A stretch of 64,000 bases of DNA, from NCBI GenBank assembly GCA_022548915.1, contig JAKZES010000026.1, forward strand, positions 1 to 64,000. Reading direction: 5' to 3'. Shown in pieces: positions 1-8,907 of the stretch (within the stretch, counting starts at the first letter, position 1; the number at the start of each line of letters is the position of its first letter). This DNA comes from Verrucomicrobiaceae bacterium E54 (GTDB taxonomy: Bacteria; Verrucomicrobiota; Verrucomicrobiia; Verrucomicrobiales; Akkermansiaceae). The notes below the pieces were generated by a model, which was given only the letters and a program-made list of their open reading frames with translations, had not been told where the DNA came from and searched no databases. A program made the position numbers and the translations under genes.

Positions 1-1
1 C

Positions 2-304
2 CAAGAGGAAGAACGGCGCGCGGCCAATTCGCGAGTCGGCCGAAGCCCGCCTGTTTTCCCTGCGGGCCTTGCGCGTGAGGCCAGTCGGTTGAGCGTTTTG
101 AAGGGGTCATTTGAAGGGGGTGCTGCATTGCAGCATCTGGCTTGCGCAGGGTGTTCTTCTGGTTTGGGACCGGGGGCGCAGCGCAAGAAGAAGGAACAGG
201 CGGACACCTACAGCGTGCCCGTCGCCTCCGGCCTGATCGCCGGCAACGCCCTGATTTCGGTCCTGATCATCCTGCTGGCCGCGCTGGTGGTGGCGATGAA
301 GTAG
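2..304 (+). pseudogene. C-terminal fragment of an OPT-family oligopeptide transporter (tentative)
   Basis: The frame enters from the left edge and ends at TAG 302-304. Its last 35 residues contain ASGLIAGNALISVLI followed by a hydrophobic helix, which resembles the C-terminal end of OPT-family oligopeptide/metal transporters. Upstream of about position 180 the codon use loses the strong GC3 bias of the window, and a neighbouring frame shows transporter-like FFWFG. A second frame (3-92) has good GC3 and closes at a TGA. I read this as a decayed or frameshifted gene end, not an intact CDS. The family call rests only on the short C-terminal motif. Confidence 0.35.
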
Positions 305-536
305 GCACCCCGTCGGAATTTCTGCCAGCGCCATGGCCCGCCGGCACGGCGGAAAGCCGGGGGATGCCTCCCGGCTGGCTTTGTCGCCCCACTTGAGGGG
401 TCGGATTCCCGAGCCTCCGCTGTGATTTTCGCCAACTCGTCCGTGGCGAATTGACCGGATGCCAACCCCTCGGGCAAACTTTGCTGTGATGCCAAGTCTT
501 TCTCCGTGCCCGCTGTCTGGCCGACCGGAGGTCCGG

Positions 537-1325
537 ATGCGGACCGACCGGGACGGCGGGGGTGGACTCGTGGGGCGGACCTTCGACGTCAAGCGCTTCG
601 CAATCCACGACGGTCCCGGAATCCGCTCGACGGTGTTCTTCACCGGCTGCCCGATGCGCTGCGCGTGGTGCCACAACCCGGAGGCCTTCGCGCTGGTCGA
701 GCCCGGGCATGCGGAGTCGGAGCTTTGCCTGCGCGACTGGACCGTCGAGGAGCTGGTCCGCGAGCTCGAGCGGGACATCCCCTACTACGACCGTTCGGGG
801 GGCGGGATCACCCTTTCCGGCGGGGAGCCGCTGGAACAGGCGGAGTTCTCGATCGAGCTGCTGAAGACCTGTCGGCGTCGTGAGCTGCACACCGCGCTGG
901 ACACGAGCGGCTGCGCGGAGTCGGGAGTGCTCGAAAAGGCGGCGGCGAACTGCGACCTGATCCTCTACGACCTCAAGGCGATCGACGACGAGGTGCACCG
1001 CCGGTGGACCGGCGTGAGCAACGTGACCATCCTCGAGAACCTGGAGATGCTGGACGGCCTCGACGTGGAGACCTGGATCCGCGTGCCGCTGATACCCGGG
1101 GTGAACGACGATCCGGATGCCATCGAGGCAATGATCGGGTTCCTGCGCGGGACGAGGTTCCGGCGGGTATCGGTGCTGCCCTATCATCGGATTGCGGCGG
1201 GAAAATACGCTCGGCTGGGACTGACGAACCGGATGGCCGGCGTGGAGCCGCCGAGCGGGGAGGAAGTGGAAGCGGTGCGGGCGCAATTTGCCGGGGCGGG
1301 CTTCGACCCTTGGGTCGGTCGTTAG
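537..1325 (+). CDS. Glycyl-radical enzyme activating enzyme (radical SAM; HypG/PflA-like)
   Basis: It should install the glycyl radical on the dehydratase encoded 18 bp downstream, using SAM and a [4Fe-4S] cluster. The N-terminal motif FDVKRFAIHDGPGIR is the activase signature, and CPMRCAWC gives the CxxxCxxC cluster ligands. SGGEP follows, then a DLK and an RVPLIPGVND stretch typical of PflA-like proteins. I chose the ATG at 537 because the family begins only about 10 residues before FDVKRF; ATGs at 459 and 489 would add an unconserved Pro/Arg-rich leader. The protein is 262 aa and lacks the Cys-rich ferredoxin-like insert that usually follows the CHNPE motif in many non-PFL activases, so it is a compact member. 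It is clearly an activase; its partner is inferred from adjacency. Confidence 0.9.
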   Translation: MRTDRDGGGGLVGRTFDVKRFAIHDGPGIRSTVFFTGCPMRCAWCHNPEAFALVEPGHAESELCLRDWTVEELVRELERDIPYYDRSGGGITLSGGEPLEQAEFSIELLKTCRRRELHTALDTSGCAESGVLEKAAANCDLILYDLKAIDDEVHRRWTGVSNVTILENLEMLDGLDVETWIRVPLIPGVNDDPDAIEAMIGFLRGTRFRRVSVLPYHRIAAGKYARLGLTNRMAGVEPPSGEEVEAVRAQFAGAGFDPWVGR

Positions 1326-1343
1326 TTTTCAAATCCACATCCC

Positions 1344-3707
1344 ATGAACGAACGAATCCGGAAACTGCGGGAAGCCACACTGGCGGCGGTGCCGCGGATC
1401 AGCAACGAGCGGGCGAGGATCGTGACCGAGACGGCCGCCTCGCCGGAGTTCGCGCGCGCCTCGGTGCCGATGCAGCGGGCGATGGTCTTCGCCAGCATCT
1501 TCGACCGCAAGGAGCTGTATCTCGGCGAGGGCGAGCTGATCGTCGGCGAACGCGGGCCGGCACCTGCGGCGGTTCCGACCTATCCCGAGATCTGCATCCA
1601 CACCGCGGAGGACCTCGAGATGCTCGATGGACGCGAGAAGATCCCCTACCGGGTCGGCGCGGAGGAGAAAAAGGAACACCTGGAGACCATCCGGCCGTTC
1701 TGGGAGGGCCGCTCGCAGCGGGAGCGCATGTTCCGCGAGCTGCCGCCGGAGTGGCACGACTGCTACGAGGCCGGGATCTTCACCGAATTTCAGGAGCAGC
1801 GGACGCCGGGCCACACGGTGCTCGGCGACACGATCTACCGCAAGGGGATGCTCGACCTGAAGCTCGAGATCCGCGACGCGATCGCCGCGCTCGATTTCGA
1901 GGCCGATCCGCTGGCTTACGAAAGGCGCGAGGAACTGCGCGCGATGGACACCTGCGCCGACGCCCTGATCCGTTACGCGCAGCGATACGCCGGCCGGCTC
2001 GATGCCGAGACCGGGAATTGCGCGGATGACGAACGCGCGGCGGAGCTGCGGGCGATGGCGGAGGTCTGCCGCAAGGTGCCGGCCAACGCACCGGAGAATT
2101 TCCACGAGGCGCTGCAGTACTACTGGTTCGTCCACGTCGGCGTGGTCACCGAGCTCAATCCCTGGGACTCGTTCAACCCGGGCCGGCTCGACCAGCACCT
2201 GTGGCCTTTCTATCAGAAGGGGCTCGAGGACGGCACGCTCGACGAGGAACGGGCCCGCGAACTGCTGCAGGCATTCTGGATCAAGTTCCACAACCACCCC
2301 GCCCCGCCGAAGGTCGGCGTGACAGCGGCGGAAAGCGGCACCTACACCGACTTCGCGCTGATCAACGTCGGCGGCGTGAAGCCCGACGGCAGCGACGCGG
2401 TGAACGAACTCAGCTTCCTCATCCTCGACGTGATCGAGGAGATGCGGCTGCTGCAGCCGAGCTCGATGGTGCAGGTGTCGAAGAAGAACCCCGACCGCCT
2501 GCTCCGCCGCACCGCGCGAATCGTGAAGACCGGCTTCGGGCAGCCTTCGATTTTCAACACCGACGCCGTCGTGCAGGAGCTGATCCGACAGGGCAAGTCG
2601 CTTGAAGACGCGCGCACGGGCGGCTGCTCGGGTTGCGTCGAGGCCGGCGCCTTCGGGCGCGAGGCCTACTTCCTCAGCGGCTACTTCAACCTGCCGAAGG
2701 TGCTCGAGATCACCCTGCACAACGGAACCGACCCCCGCAGCGGAAAGAGGATCGGCATCGAGACCGGCGATCCGCGCTCGTTCAAGAGCTTCGATGAGTT
2801 CTTCGACGCCTTCGAGAAGCAGTTGCAGCACTTCATCAGCATCAAGATCCGCGGCAACAACCTGATCGAGACGCTGTTCGCGAAGTACATGCCCGTGCCC
2901 TTTCTTTCGCTGCTGCTCGACGACTGCATCGCCAACGGCCGCGACTACCACCAGGGTGGCGCCCGCTACAACTCGACCTACATCCAGGGCGTCGGGCTGG
3001 GCACCGTGACCGACGGGCTGGCGTCGATCCGCCACAACCTCTTCGAGACCGGCCGCTGCACCTGGGACGAGATGCTCGCCGCGCTCGACGCCGACTTCGA
3101 CGGCCACGCCGAACTGCACCACGATTTTCTCGAAAAGACGCCGAAGTACGGAAACGACGACGACCGCGCCGACAACCTCACCTCGCGGGTCTTCGAGTCC
3201 TTCTGGAAGCACATCGACGGTCGGCCGAACGTCCGCGGCGGGTACCACCGCGTGGACATGCTGCCGACCACCTGCCACGTCTATTTCGGCAAGGTGACCG
3301 GCGCGCTGCCGGACGGCAAGCGGAGCGGCGAGACCGTCAGCGAGGGCATCTCGCCGGTACAGGGTGCGGACCGCCGGGGACCGACCGCCGTGCTCAACTC
3401 GGCGGCGAAATTCGACCACATCAAGACCGGCGGCACGCTGCTCAACCTCAAGCTCACGCCCACCCTTCTCGACGACAAGCAGGGCATCGACCACTTCGTC
3501 CACTTGGTCCGCGGCTACTTCGCCAAGGATGCCCACCACATCCAGTTCAACGTCGTGACCCGCGAGACGCTGCTCGAAGCCCGCGAGCATCCGGAGAAGC
3601 ACCGCGACCTGATCGTGCGCGTGGCCGGCTACTCGGACTACTTCGTGAACCTGACGCCCGAGCTTCAGGAAGAGATCATCAAGCGCACCGAGCAGCAGGG
3701 ATTCTGA
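1344..3707 (+). CDS. hypD: Glycyl-radical dehydratase, trans-4-hydroxy-L-proline dehydratase type
   Basis: This is a 787-aa pyruvate-formate-lyase superfamily enzyme. The thiyl-radical cysteine lies in GGCSGCVE (C431, with E433), and the glycyl radical motif RVAGYSD puts the radical on G762. The family is close to Clostridioides difficile HypD (789 aa). With a constant offset of 3, the HypD hydroxyproline-site residues as I recall them are present here: F149, H157, D275, S331, F337, Y447 and T642. HypD removes water from hydroxyproline to give pyrroline-5-carboxylate under anoxic conditions. The activase is immediately upstream on the same strand. No proC follows; instead a convergent OCD-family gene lies beyond a hairpin. 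The GRE assignment is certain and HypD specificity is likely. Confidence 0.85.
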   Translation: MNERIRKLREATLAAVPRISNERARIVTETAASPEFARASVPMQRAMVFASIFDRKELYLGEGELIVGERGPAPAAVPTYPEICIHTAEDLEMLDGREKIPYRVGAEEKKEHLETIRPFWEGRSQRERMFRELPPEWHDCYEAGIFTEFQEQRTPGHTVLGDTIYRKGMLDLKLEIRDAIAALDFEADPLAYERREELRAMDTCADALIRYAQRYAGRLDAETGNCADDERAAELRAMAEVCRKVPANAPENFHEALQYYWFVHVGVVTELNPWDSFNPGRLDQHLWPFYQKGLEDGTLDEERARELLQAFWIKFHNHPAPPKVGVTAAESGTYTDFALINVGGVKPDGSDAVNELSFLILDVIEEMRLLQPSSMVQVSKKNPDRLLRRTARIVKTGFGQPSIFNTDAVVQELIRQGKSLEDARTGGCSGCVEAGAFGREAYFLSGYFNLPKVLEITLHNGTDPRSGKRIGIETGDPRSFKSFDEFFDAFEKQLQHFISIKIRGNNLIETLFAKYMPVPFLSLLLDDCIANGRDYHQGGARYNSTYIQGVGLGTVTDGLASIRHNLFETGRCTWDEMLAALDADFDGHAELHHDFLEKTPKYGNDDDRADNLTSRVFESFWKHIDGRPNVRGGYHRVDMLPTTCHVYFGKVTGALPDGKRSGETVSEGISPVQGADRRGPTAVLNSAAKFDHIKTGGTLLNLKLTPTLLDDKQGIDHFVHLVRGYFAKDAHHIQFNVVTRETLLEAREHPEKHRDLIVRVAGYSDYFVNLTPELQEEIIKRTEQQGF

Positions 3708-3721
3708 TCGGAGCGGGATGT

Positions 3722-3748
3722 GACCGGGCCTGGAAGGCCCGGCCACGC
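3722..3748. repeat. REP-like hairpin between convergent genes
   Basis: A palindrome with arms CCGGGCC/GGCCCGG around TGGAA lies between the 3' ends of hypD and the OCD-family gene. Read on the minus strand it begins GTGGCCGGGCCTTCCAGG. The same element occurs as an inverted pair at 32571-32646. A short 5' GTGG before a GC-rich hairpin is the usual look of REP elements recognised by RAYT transposases. It could also serve as a bidirectional terminator, although no T-run follows. Confidence 0.6.
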
Positions 3749-3749
3749 C

Positions 3750-4772
3750 CTAAATTTCCGGCATGTATGCCTCGAACTCGAGTCCGTTCGACAGGCAGGG
3801 ACCGACCGGGACGTCCGCGAGGGTGACTTCCCGACCGACATTCAGCCGTTCGGCTTCCTCGAGCACGTAACAGGCGCTGACCGCATCCTGGATGGCCATG
3901 CCGACCGACTTGAAGACGGTGATCTCATCCTGGCTGGTCCGCCCCGACTTGGCTCCTGTCACGAGTTCCCCGAGTTCGGCATCCGGAGTGATGCCCGGGA
4001 TCAGCACTTCGCCGGCCTCGCGGCCTGCGGCCGCCATTCCATCCACGACCACGTAGGAGCGGCGCATGGTGTCCTCGTCCAGCTCGCGCCGGTCCGGCCG
4101 GTAGGCGCCGATCGCATTCACATGCGTGCCGGGCCGCAGGACGCTTCCGTGAAACGTGGGCACCGGGCTGGTGGTGGCGGTGATCACGATGTCGGCATCC
4201 GCCACCCCTTCATCCGACTGCCGGGTCCGGGTGATCACCGGAGGATCCGGCATTGCACCGAACTCGCTCTTGAGGATCTCGACGGCTTCATCCGAAGGAT
4301 CAAACACCGTCACATACTTGATGTTTCTCACCGTCATGGCCGCCAGCAACTGCTGGCGCGCCTGCACCCCGGCCCCGATCAGGGCGACCGCACAGCTGTC
4401 GGGACACGCCAGCAGGTCGGCGGCCAGCCCGCCGCCGGCACCGGTCCGGATGGAGGTCAGCTGGCCGGCATCGATCACCGCCCGGGGAGTGCCGGTGACG
4501 TCATCGAAGACCAGCACGATTCCCTGGACCAAAGGCAGTCCCTTGTCCGGGTTTCCCGCACAGGTCGTCACCAGCTTCACCGTCATTCCACGCCCCGGCA
4601 GACAGCATGGCTTGAGCAGCATGTCACCATCGGCCATCTCGACTTTTTGCCGGACCGGCATTTCGGTGCGTCCTTCGGCCAGCGCCCGGAATCCCTCCCG
4701 GGTCAGCTCGATGGCGCGGTCCATGGGGAGCAGCTCGGCAACTTCGCTGCCGGCGATCATGCGAATCGACAT
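3750..4772 (-). CDS. Ornithine cyclodeaminase / mu-crystallin family dehydrogenase
   Basis: The 340-aa protein has the OCD/mu-crystallin fold: an N-terminal substrate lobe (VKLVTT near residue 66, LTSIRTGA near 106-112) and a Rossmann nucleotide loop GAGVQAR at 133-139. The family includes ornithine cyclodeaminase (ornithine to proline), alanine dehydrogenase and ketimine reductases acting on pyrroline- or piperideine-2-carboxylate. I chose the ATG at 4772 (MSIRMIAG) because the longer frame adds a low-complexity leader. Its convergent position beside the hydroxyproline dehydratase suggests imino acid or proline metabolism, but the exact substrate cannot be read from the sequence. Confidence 0.85.
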   Translation of the reverse strand: MSIRMIAGSEVAELLPMDRAIELTREGFRALAEGRTEMPVRQKVEMADGDMLLKPCCLPGRGMTVKLVTTCAGNPDKGLPLVQGIVLVFDDVTGTPRAVIDAGQLTSIRTGAGGGLAADLLACPDSCAVALIGAGVQARQQLLAAMTVRNIKYVTVFDPSDEAVEILKSEFGAMPDPPVITRTRQSDEGVADADIVITATTSPVPTFHGSVLRPGTHVNAIGAYRPDRRELDEDTMRRSYVVVDGMAAAGREAGEVLIPGITPDAELGELVTGAKSGRTSQDEITVFKSVGMAIQDAVSACYVLEEAERLNVGREVTLADVPVGPCLSNGLEFEAYMPEI

Positions 4773-4944
4773 GGGTTCGGGGAATGGGTTGATCGCCGGG
4801 GCGACTGACCGCGCTCCCGGCGCCCGTCGACTCTGGCACAAGCGACCCCGAAGACAAGACGGGTCAGTGTCTTACCCGGAAGGTTCTGCAGAAAGCTCGA
4901 ACCGGTCCGAAGCCGTCGCCCTCCCCGGCGTCCCGGCCCGGGCC

Positions 4945-6192
4945 TCAAAAGCTCTCCAGCGCCAGCCGGATGCCGGCGGCCTTGTGCAGGGTCTCTTCGT
5001 ACTCCTTTTCCGGATCCGAGTCGGCAACGATGCCGGCACCGGTATGGAAATGCAGCCGCCCGCCCTCGCGGACGATCGTGCGGATGGCAATGTTGAACTG
5101 ACTCTCGCCGTGGTAGCCGAGGTAGCCGATCGCGCCGCAGTAAAGGCCCCGCGCCTCCTGCTCGAGTTCGTGGATGATCTCCATCGCCCGCCGCTTCGGA
5201 GCCCCGGTGATGCTGCCGCCGGGAAAGCACGCCGCCAGGGCATCGACCGCGCCGACATCCCCGCGCAGCCGCCCGCGAACCGTGGAAACAAGGTGATGCA
5301 CCTGGGCAAGGGTCTCGAGCCGCAGCATCTCGTCCACCTGCACGCTGCCGAACTCGCAGACCTGCCCGAGGTCGTTGCGCATCAGGTCGGTGATCATCAC
5401 CAGCTCGGCGATCTCCTTCGGCGAGGTCTGCAGCTCGACGGCCGAGCGGCGGTCGTCCGCCGGATCGGCGAAGCGGGGGCGGGTGCCCTTGATCGGGCGC
5501 GTTTCGATCCCGCGCCCCGAAATCCGCAGGAAGGTCTCGGGAGAGGAGGAAAGAACCTCCTTCCCGTCCAGCGACAGCCAGGCGGCCATCGGCGCCGGCG
5601 ACGCCTCGCGCAGGCGCTCGTACAGGGAAAACAACGACGAACCTCGTACTTCCGCCTCGAAGCGCTGGGCGAGGTTGACCTGGTAGATGTCGCCGGCCGC
5701 GATCCATTCACGGATCCGGCGCACGCCTTCGACAAACCGCCGGCGCGTCCAGGTCTCCCGCAACGGGCCGACGACGACGGGCTCCGCCGGGGTATCGGCG
5801 AGGCGCCCGGAAAGGTCGCCGACCTCGTGCCAGCCACCGTCGGGGGTGTGCACCAGCATCTCCGGATAGTCGCCGAAGACAAACCGCCCTTCGTAGTCCA
5901 CCCAACCGCACAGGCCGCCCTCGGGAAATCCACGGTCTGCCGAGGGAAGCGCGCCACCGCGCTCGGCAAGGCGCGCACTCAACCGGGCACGGTCCGAAGG
6001 ATCGTGAATCGAGCCTTTGAAGACTTCGGTGGGATCCGCGGCAAGAATGGACAGCGGCGCGCCCCGGTCGGAGGGCACATTCCCGGCCGTGTCGAAAAAG
6101 ACGAAGCCGGGCCGGTGACGCAGGCGCGACGCCACCTCGCTCGGCGTGAGGGCGTCGAGCCGGGGCCGGCGGCGGGCAACGTTCGGCGTCAC
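4945..6192 (-). CDS. pabB: Aminodeoxychorismate synthase component I
   Basis: This 415-aa chorismate-binding enzyme belongs to folate (p-aminobenzoate) synthesis. The diagnostic motif is RPIKGTRPR (PIKGT, K235): PabB uses this lysine as a nucleophile, whereas anthranilate synthase TrpE has PIAGT. Other family motifs are GDIYQVNLAQR, SSSPETFL, ELVMITDLMRND, PGGSITGAPK and the C-terminal HTGAGIVADSDPEKEYEE. The start is GTG at 6192; no ATG exists near it and the family length fits. The gene is divergent from the TPR-like gene, with 99 bp between starts. No glutaminase subunit is adjacent. Confidence 0.9.
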   Translation of the reverse strand: MTPNVARRRPRLDALTPSEVASRLRHRPGFVFFDTAGNVPSDRGAPLSILAADPTEVFKGSIHDPSDRARLSARLAERGGALPSADRGFPEGGLCGWVDYEGRFVFGDYPEMLVHTPDGGWHEVGDLSGRLADTPAEPVVVGPLRETWTRRRFVEGVRRIREWIAAGDIYQVNLAQRFEAEVRGSSLFSLYERLREASPAPMAAWLSLDGKEVLSSSPETFLRISGRGIETRPIKGTRPRFADPADDRRSAVELQTSPKEIAELVMITDLMRNDLGQVCEFGSVQVDEMLRLETLAQVHHLVSTVRGRLRGDVGAVDALAACFPGGSITGAPKRRAMEIIHELEQEARGLYCGAIGYLGYHGESQFNIAIRTIVREGGRLHFHTGAGIVADSDPEKEYEETLHKAAGIRLALESF

Positions 6193-6291
6193 GCGTCCAC
6201 CTCTACCGGCGCCCACTCCGCTGCCAAGCGCCAAGTTTCCGGCGGGAATCCCGTCTTGCTCCCGGCGGCGGCGCGCGCCTACCGTTGCCGG

Positions 6292-7428
6292 GTGAATCCG
6301 AGTGGCGCCCGAACCGGCCCCAACCTGTGCTTCCGGCTTTCGTGCTGGGTGCTCGGTCTGGTTGCATTCGTCCAGCTTCTCGCCGCGGGCGTGGCGCTGG
6401 CGATCCGCCTCGAGGCGAGCCGCGAGGTGGTGGTCGAGGAACGCATCGTCACCCGCCTGGTGAATGTCGCGCCCGAGTCCCCCGCGGCGGCGAAACCCGA
6501 CCCGGTCGTCGCACTGCCGCCGGTTCCCGAGCTGGTCGCCGCGGACCCGCTGCCGCCGGCACGAGAGCTGGATGCCCCCGCCATCGCCGATCCACGGGTC
6601 GAGCGTCTCGTGACCGAGGCCCGCGAGGCCCGCGTGGCCGAGGACATGGGCAAGGCGATCGTGAAGCTCGAAGAGGCCCGGGCCAAGGACCCCGACGAGC
6701 CGAACGTGCACTTCGAGCTCGGCATGGTCTATGAAACGATGGCCGCCTTCGATCCCTCGCTGGCCGACAAGGCCGCGGCCGCCTACCAGGAGGTCTTCCA
6801 GATGGGCACGACCCGGGCGGGAGCGCTCTATCCGCTCGCCGCCAGGAAACTGCGCGACGGCATCTCCATGCCCACCGACATGCGTGGCAAGCTGGCACTG
6901 GGGCGGACCCGCATCTTCAAGGACGACCGCTTTCCCGATGGCGAGCGGGTCGTGCTCACGATCCCGGTGCGCGCGGCTCCGGGCCATGAGCCGAAGCCCG
7001 AGGACTTCATGGTGGCCGTGCACTTCTTCGACGAGTCGCCCCAGGGTGAGGTGATGAATGCGCTCGGCGAAGCGGCGGTGGCGGCCCAGGCGACCATCGC
7101 CTGGCCCACCGCCCCGATCGACTGGCTCGGCGGTGAGGAAGCGATGCGGGTGACCTACACCATCCCCCGCGCGACCCCCGCCGACGAGCATCTGTTCGGC
7201 CGCCGCAAGTACTACGGGCAGGTGGTCGAGCTGACCTACAAGAACGAGTTGATCGACAGTCAGGCATGGCCGCGCCACCTGGCCTCGCGCAGCCGGGTCG
7301 AGCCGGCCGGGCGTCAGGATCCGGTGTTTCTCGATGAGGACCTGAATTTCGACGGCTCCCTGCTGCCGCCGCTCGACGACGAGATCCCGCTGGAACCGGT
7401 CCTGCCCCCTTTCCCCGCCGAACGCTGA
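6292..7428 (+). CDS. Membrane-anchored TPR-like protein of unknown function
   Basis: It encodes 378 aa from a GTG start. One N-terminal hydrophobic segment (about residues 12-35) is followed by a Pro-rich periplasmic stretch, then a helical repeat region resembling tetratricopeptides (EAREARVAEDMGKAIVKLEEAR, then FELGMVYETMA). After it comes a beta-rich domain of about 170 aa that I do not recognise. The C-terminus is acidic and Pro-rich. It lies 6 bp upstream of the pseudokinase/FGE gene, so the two are probably co-transcribed and may act together at the inner membrane. No catalytic motif was seen. Confidence 0.65.
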   Translation: MNPSGARTGPNLCFRLSCWVLGLVAFVQLLAAGVALAIRLEASREVVVEERIVTRLVNVAPESPAAAKPDPVVALPPVPELVAADPLPPARELDAPAIADPRVERLVTEAREARVAEDMGKAIVKLEEARAKDPDEPNVHFELGMVYETMAAFDPSLADKAAAAYQEVFQMGTTRAGALYPLAARKLRDGISMPTDMRGKLALGRTRIFKDDRFPDGERVVLTIPVRAAPGHEPKPEDFMVAVHFFDESPQGEVMNALGEAAVAAQATIAWPTAPIDWLGGEEAMRVTYTIPRATPADEHLFGRRKYYGQVVELTYKNELIDSQAWPRHLASRSRVEPAGRQDPVFLDEDLNFDGSLLPPLDDEIPLEPVLPPFPAER

Positions 7429-7434
7429 AGCCCG

Positions 7435-8907
7435 ATGGAATCCCGCACGCTCGGCGACTACCGCCTGCTTGAGAAACTCGAAGAACGCGACGGCGAAGTG
7501 TTCTGGCTCGCCGAGCAGGCGTCGGTCGGGCGGAAGGTCCGGCTGGTCGAGCTGACCGATCCGTCCCGGCGCGAGGACTTCCTCGGCCACATCCGGGCCA
7601 AGGCCTCGGTCGATCACCCCCTGATCGGGTCGGTTTACGAGGCGGTCGACGACGGCGAGTGCTTCGCCGCACTGGAATTCGTCAGCGGCAGCACCCTGGC
7701 GGACCGCCTGAGGGCCCGTGAGGCCATGCGTCCCGCCGACCTCGCCCACGTCTTCCGCCGTACCGCCGAGGCCATGCTGCAACTCGAGGCCAACGATTGC
7801 GCCACCCGCCCCCTCACTCCCGGCGACATCCACTTCGACGCCCACGGCGTGGTCCGCCTCGACAACACCGTCCGCTCCGGCAAGTTCAATCCGGCCGTCG
7901 TCGAGGCGGACATCGTTCGTCTCGGCAGGGAGCTGCCGCCGCTGGTGGCCGACGGTCTGCCGGGTGCCAGCCGCGTGCTCACGGTGCTCGCGTGGATGCG
8001 CGGCGAAGGGGTGGAAAAGCCGCTGACCTGGAGTTCGATCCGCTCCTACGGCGAGCAGATCGAGGAACAACTGCGCGAGACGCGCCCGCTGCCCACCGCA
8101 CCGCGCACGCAACCGGCAAAGCGGAAGTCCAAAGTCCCGGCGGTGCTGGCCATGGTCACCGGCCTCATCGTCATCGCTGCCGCCATCACCATCCTGCTTC
8201 CGAAGAATGAAGCGGAGGTTCCCGTCACCGAGCCCACTCTTCCCGATCCGGTCTTCATCCCGGCCGGCGTGCATCCGACTCCGGACGGCGACGAGGAATC
8301 CCTGGGGGCCTTTGAAATCGGTGCCTGCGAGGTGACCATCGGGGAATACCTCCAGTTTCTCCAGGTGCTCGAGCGCCTCGAACCCGGCGAGCGGGACGTC
8401 TTCGACGTCGAAGGCCAGCCCGCGGAGAAAAAGGGACACGAGCCGGACGACTGGCAGGCCATGCTCGATGCCGCCCGTGACGGGGCGATGTGGCGGGGCC
8501 GGCAGATGGATCTGTTCTGCCCGGTGGTCAACGTCGACTGGTGGGATGCCTCGGCCTTTTGCAACTGGAAGGGTGCCCGACTTCCCACCCAGGAACAGTG
8601 GTTCGCCGCCCTCCGGGCCAAGGCGACGAACCCCGGAGCCCTCCAGCCATCCGCGTGGGGCCCGGTCACCGAGATCGGCAATCAGGACCGGACACCGAAC
8701 GGACTCCGGGGCATGGCGGGATCGGTCGCCGAGTGGACGCGCCGCCCGGCGGTCAATCCGGCCAACCCGCTCGGTCCCCGGCACCACGTCATCATCGGCG
8801 GGTCCTACGATCGCCCGGCCAACGGTGCCCTCGCCCGCGAGTGGACCCCCAACCGCCTCCAACGCCGGCCCGACCTCGGCTTCCGCGTCGTCTTGCGGCC
8901 GGAGTGA
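7435..8907 (+). CDS. Pseudokinase fused by a transmembrane helix to an FGE/sulfatase-modifying-factor-like domain
   Basis: The protein has 490 aa. Residues 8-200 look like a bacterial Ser/Thr kinase (LGDYRLLEKLEERDG, HPLIGSVYEAVDDGE, ALEFVSGSTLADRL). The catalytic loop HRDLKPxN is replaced by TRPLTPGDI and DFG by LDN, so it is predicted inactive. A single membrane helix spans about 234-255. Residues 270-490 form a formylglycine-generating-enzyme fold (FEIGACEVTIGEYLQFL, WWDASAFCNW, RLPTQEQW, GGSYDRP, GFRVV). The C-terminal pair of catalytic cysteines of true FGE is missing, so it is probably a binding fold and not the maturase for the sulfatase near 54 kb. It is co-directional with the gene 6 bp upstream. 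Confidence 0.8.
   Translation: MESRTLGDYRLLEKLEERDGEVFWLAEQASVGRKVRLVELTDPSRREDFLGHIRAKASVDHPLIGSVYEAVDDGECFAALEFVSGSTLADRLRAREAMRPADLAHVFRRTAEAMLQLEANDCATRPLTPGDIHFDAHGVVRLDNTVRSGKFNPAVVEADIVRLGRELPPLVADGLPGASRVLTVLAWMRGEGVEKPLTWSSIRSYGEQIEEQLRETRPLPTAPRTQPAKRKSKVPAVLAMVTGLIVIAAAITILLPKNEAEVPVTEPTLPDPVFIPAGVHPTPDGDEESLGAFEIGACEVTIGEYLQFLQVLERLEPGERDVFDVEGQPAEKKGHEPDDWQAMLDAARDGAMWRGRQMDLFCPVVNVDWWDASAFCNWKGARLPTQEQWFAALRAKATNPGALQPSAWGPVTEIGNQDRTPNGLRGMAGSVAEWTRRPAVNPANPLGPRHHVIIGGSYDRPANGALAREWTPNRLQRRPDLGFRVVLRPE

Noticed and set aside
1329-3746. Long antisense frame (805 codons) opposite hypD
   Set aside because: It mirrors the GC-rich codon pattern of hypD, has no recognisable domain, and hypD is unambiguous.
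3722-3748. Plain intrinsic terminator between hypD and the OCD gene
   Set aside because: The hairpin lacks a T-run, and matching copies in another context (32571-32646) point to a REP-like element, although it may still stop transcripts.
7435-8907. Active formylglycine-generating enzyme serving the sulfatase near 54 kb
   Set aside because: The catalytic cysteine pair expected in the GGSW...GFR region is absent and the N-terminal half is a pseudokinase.
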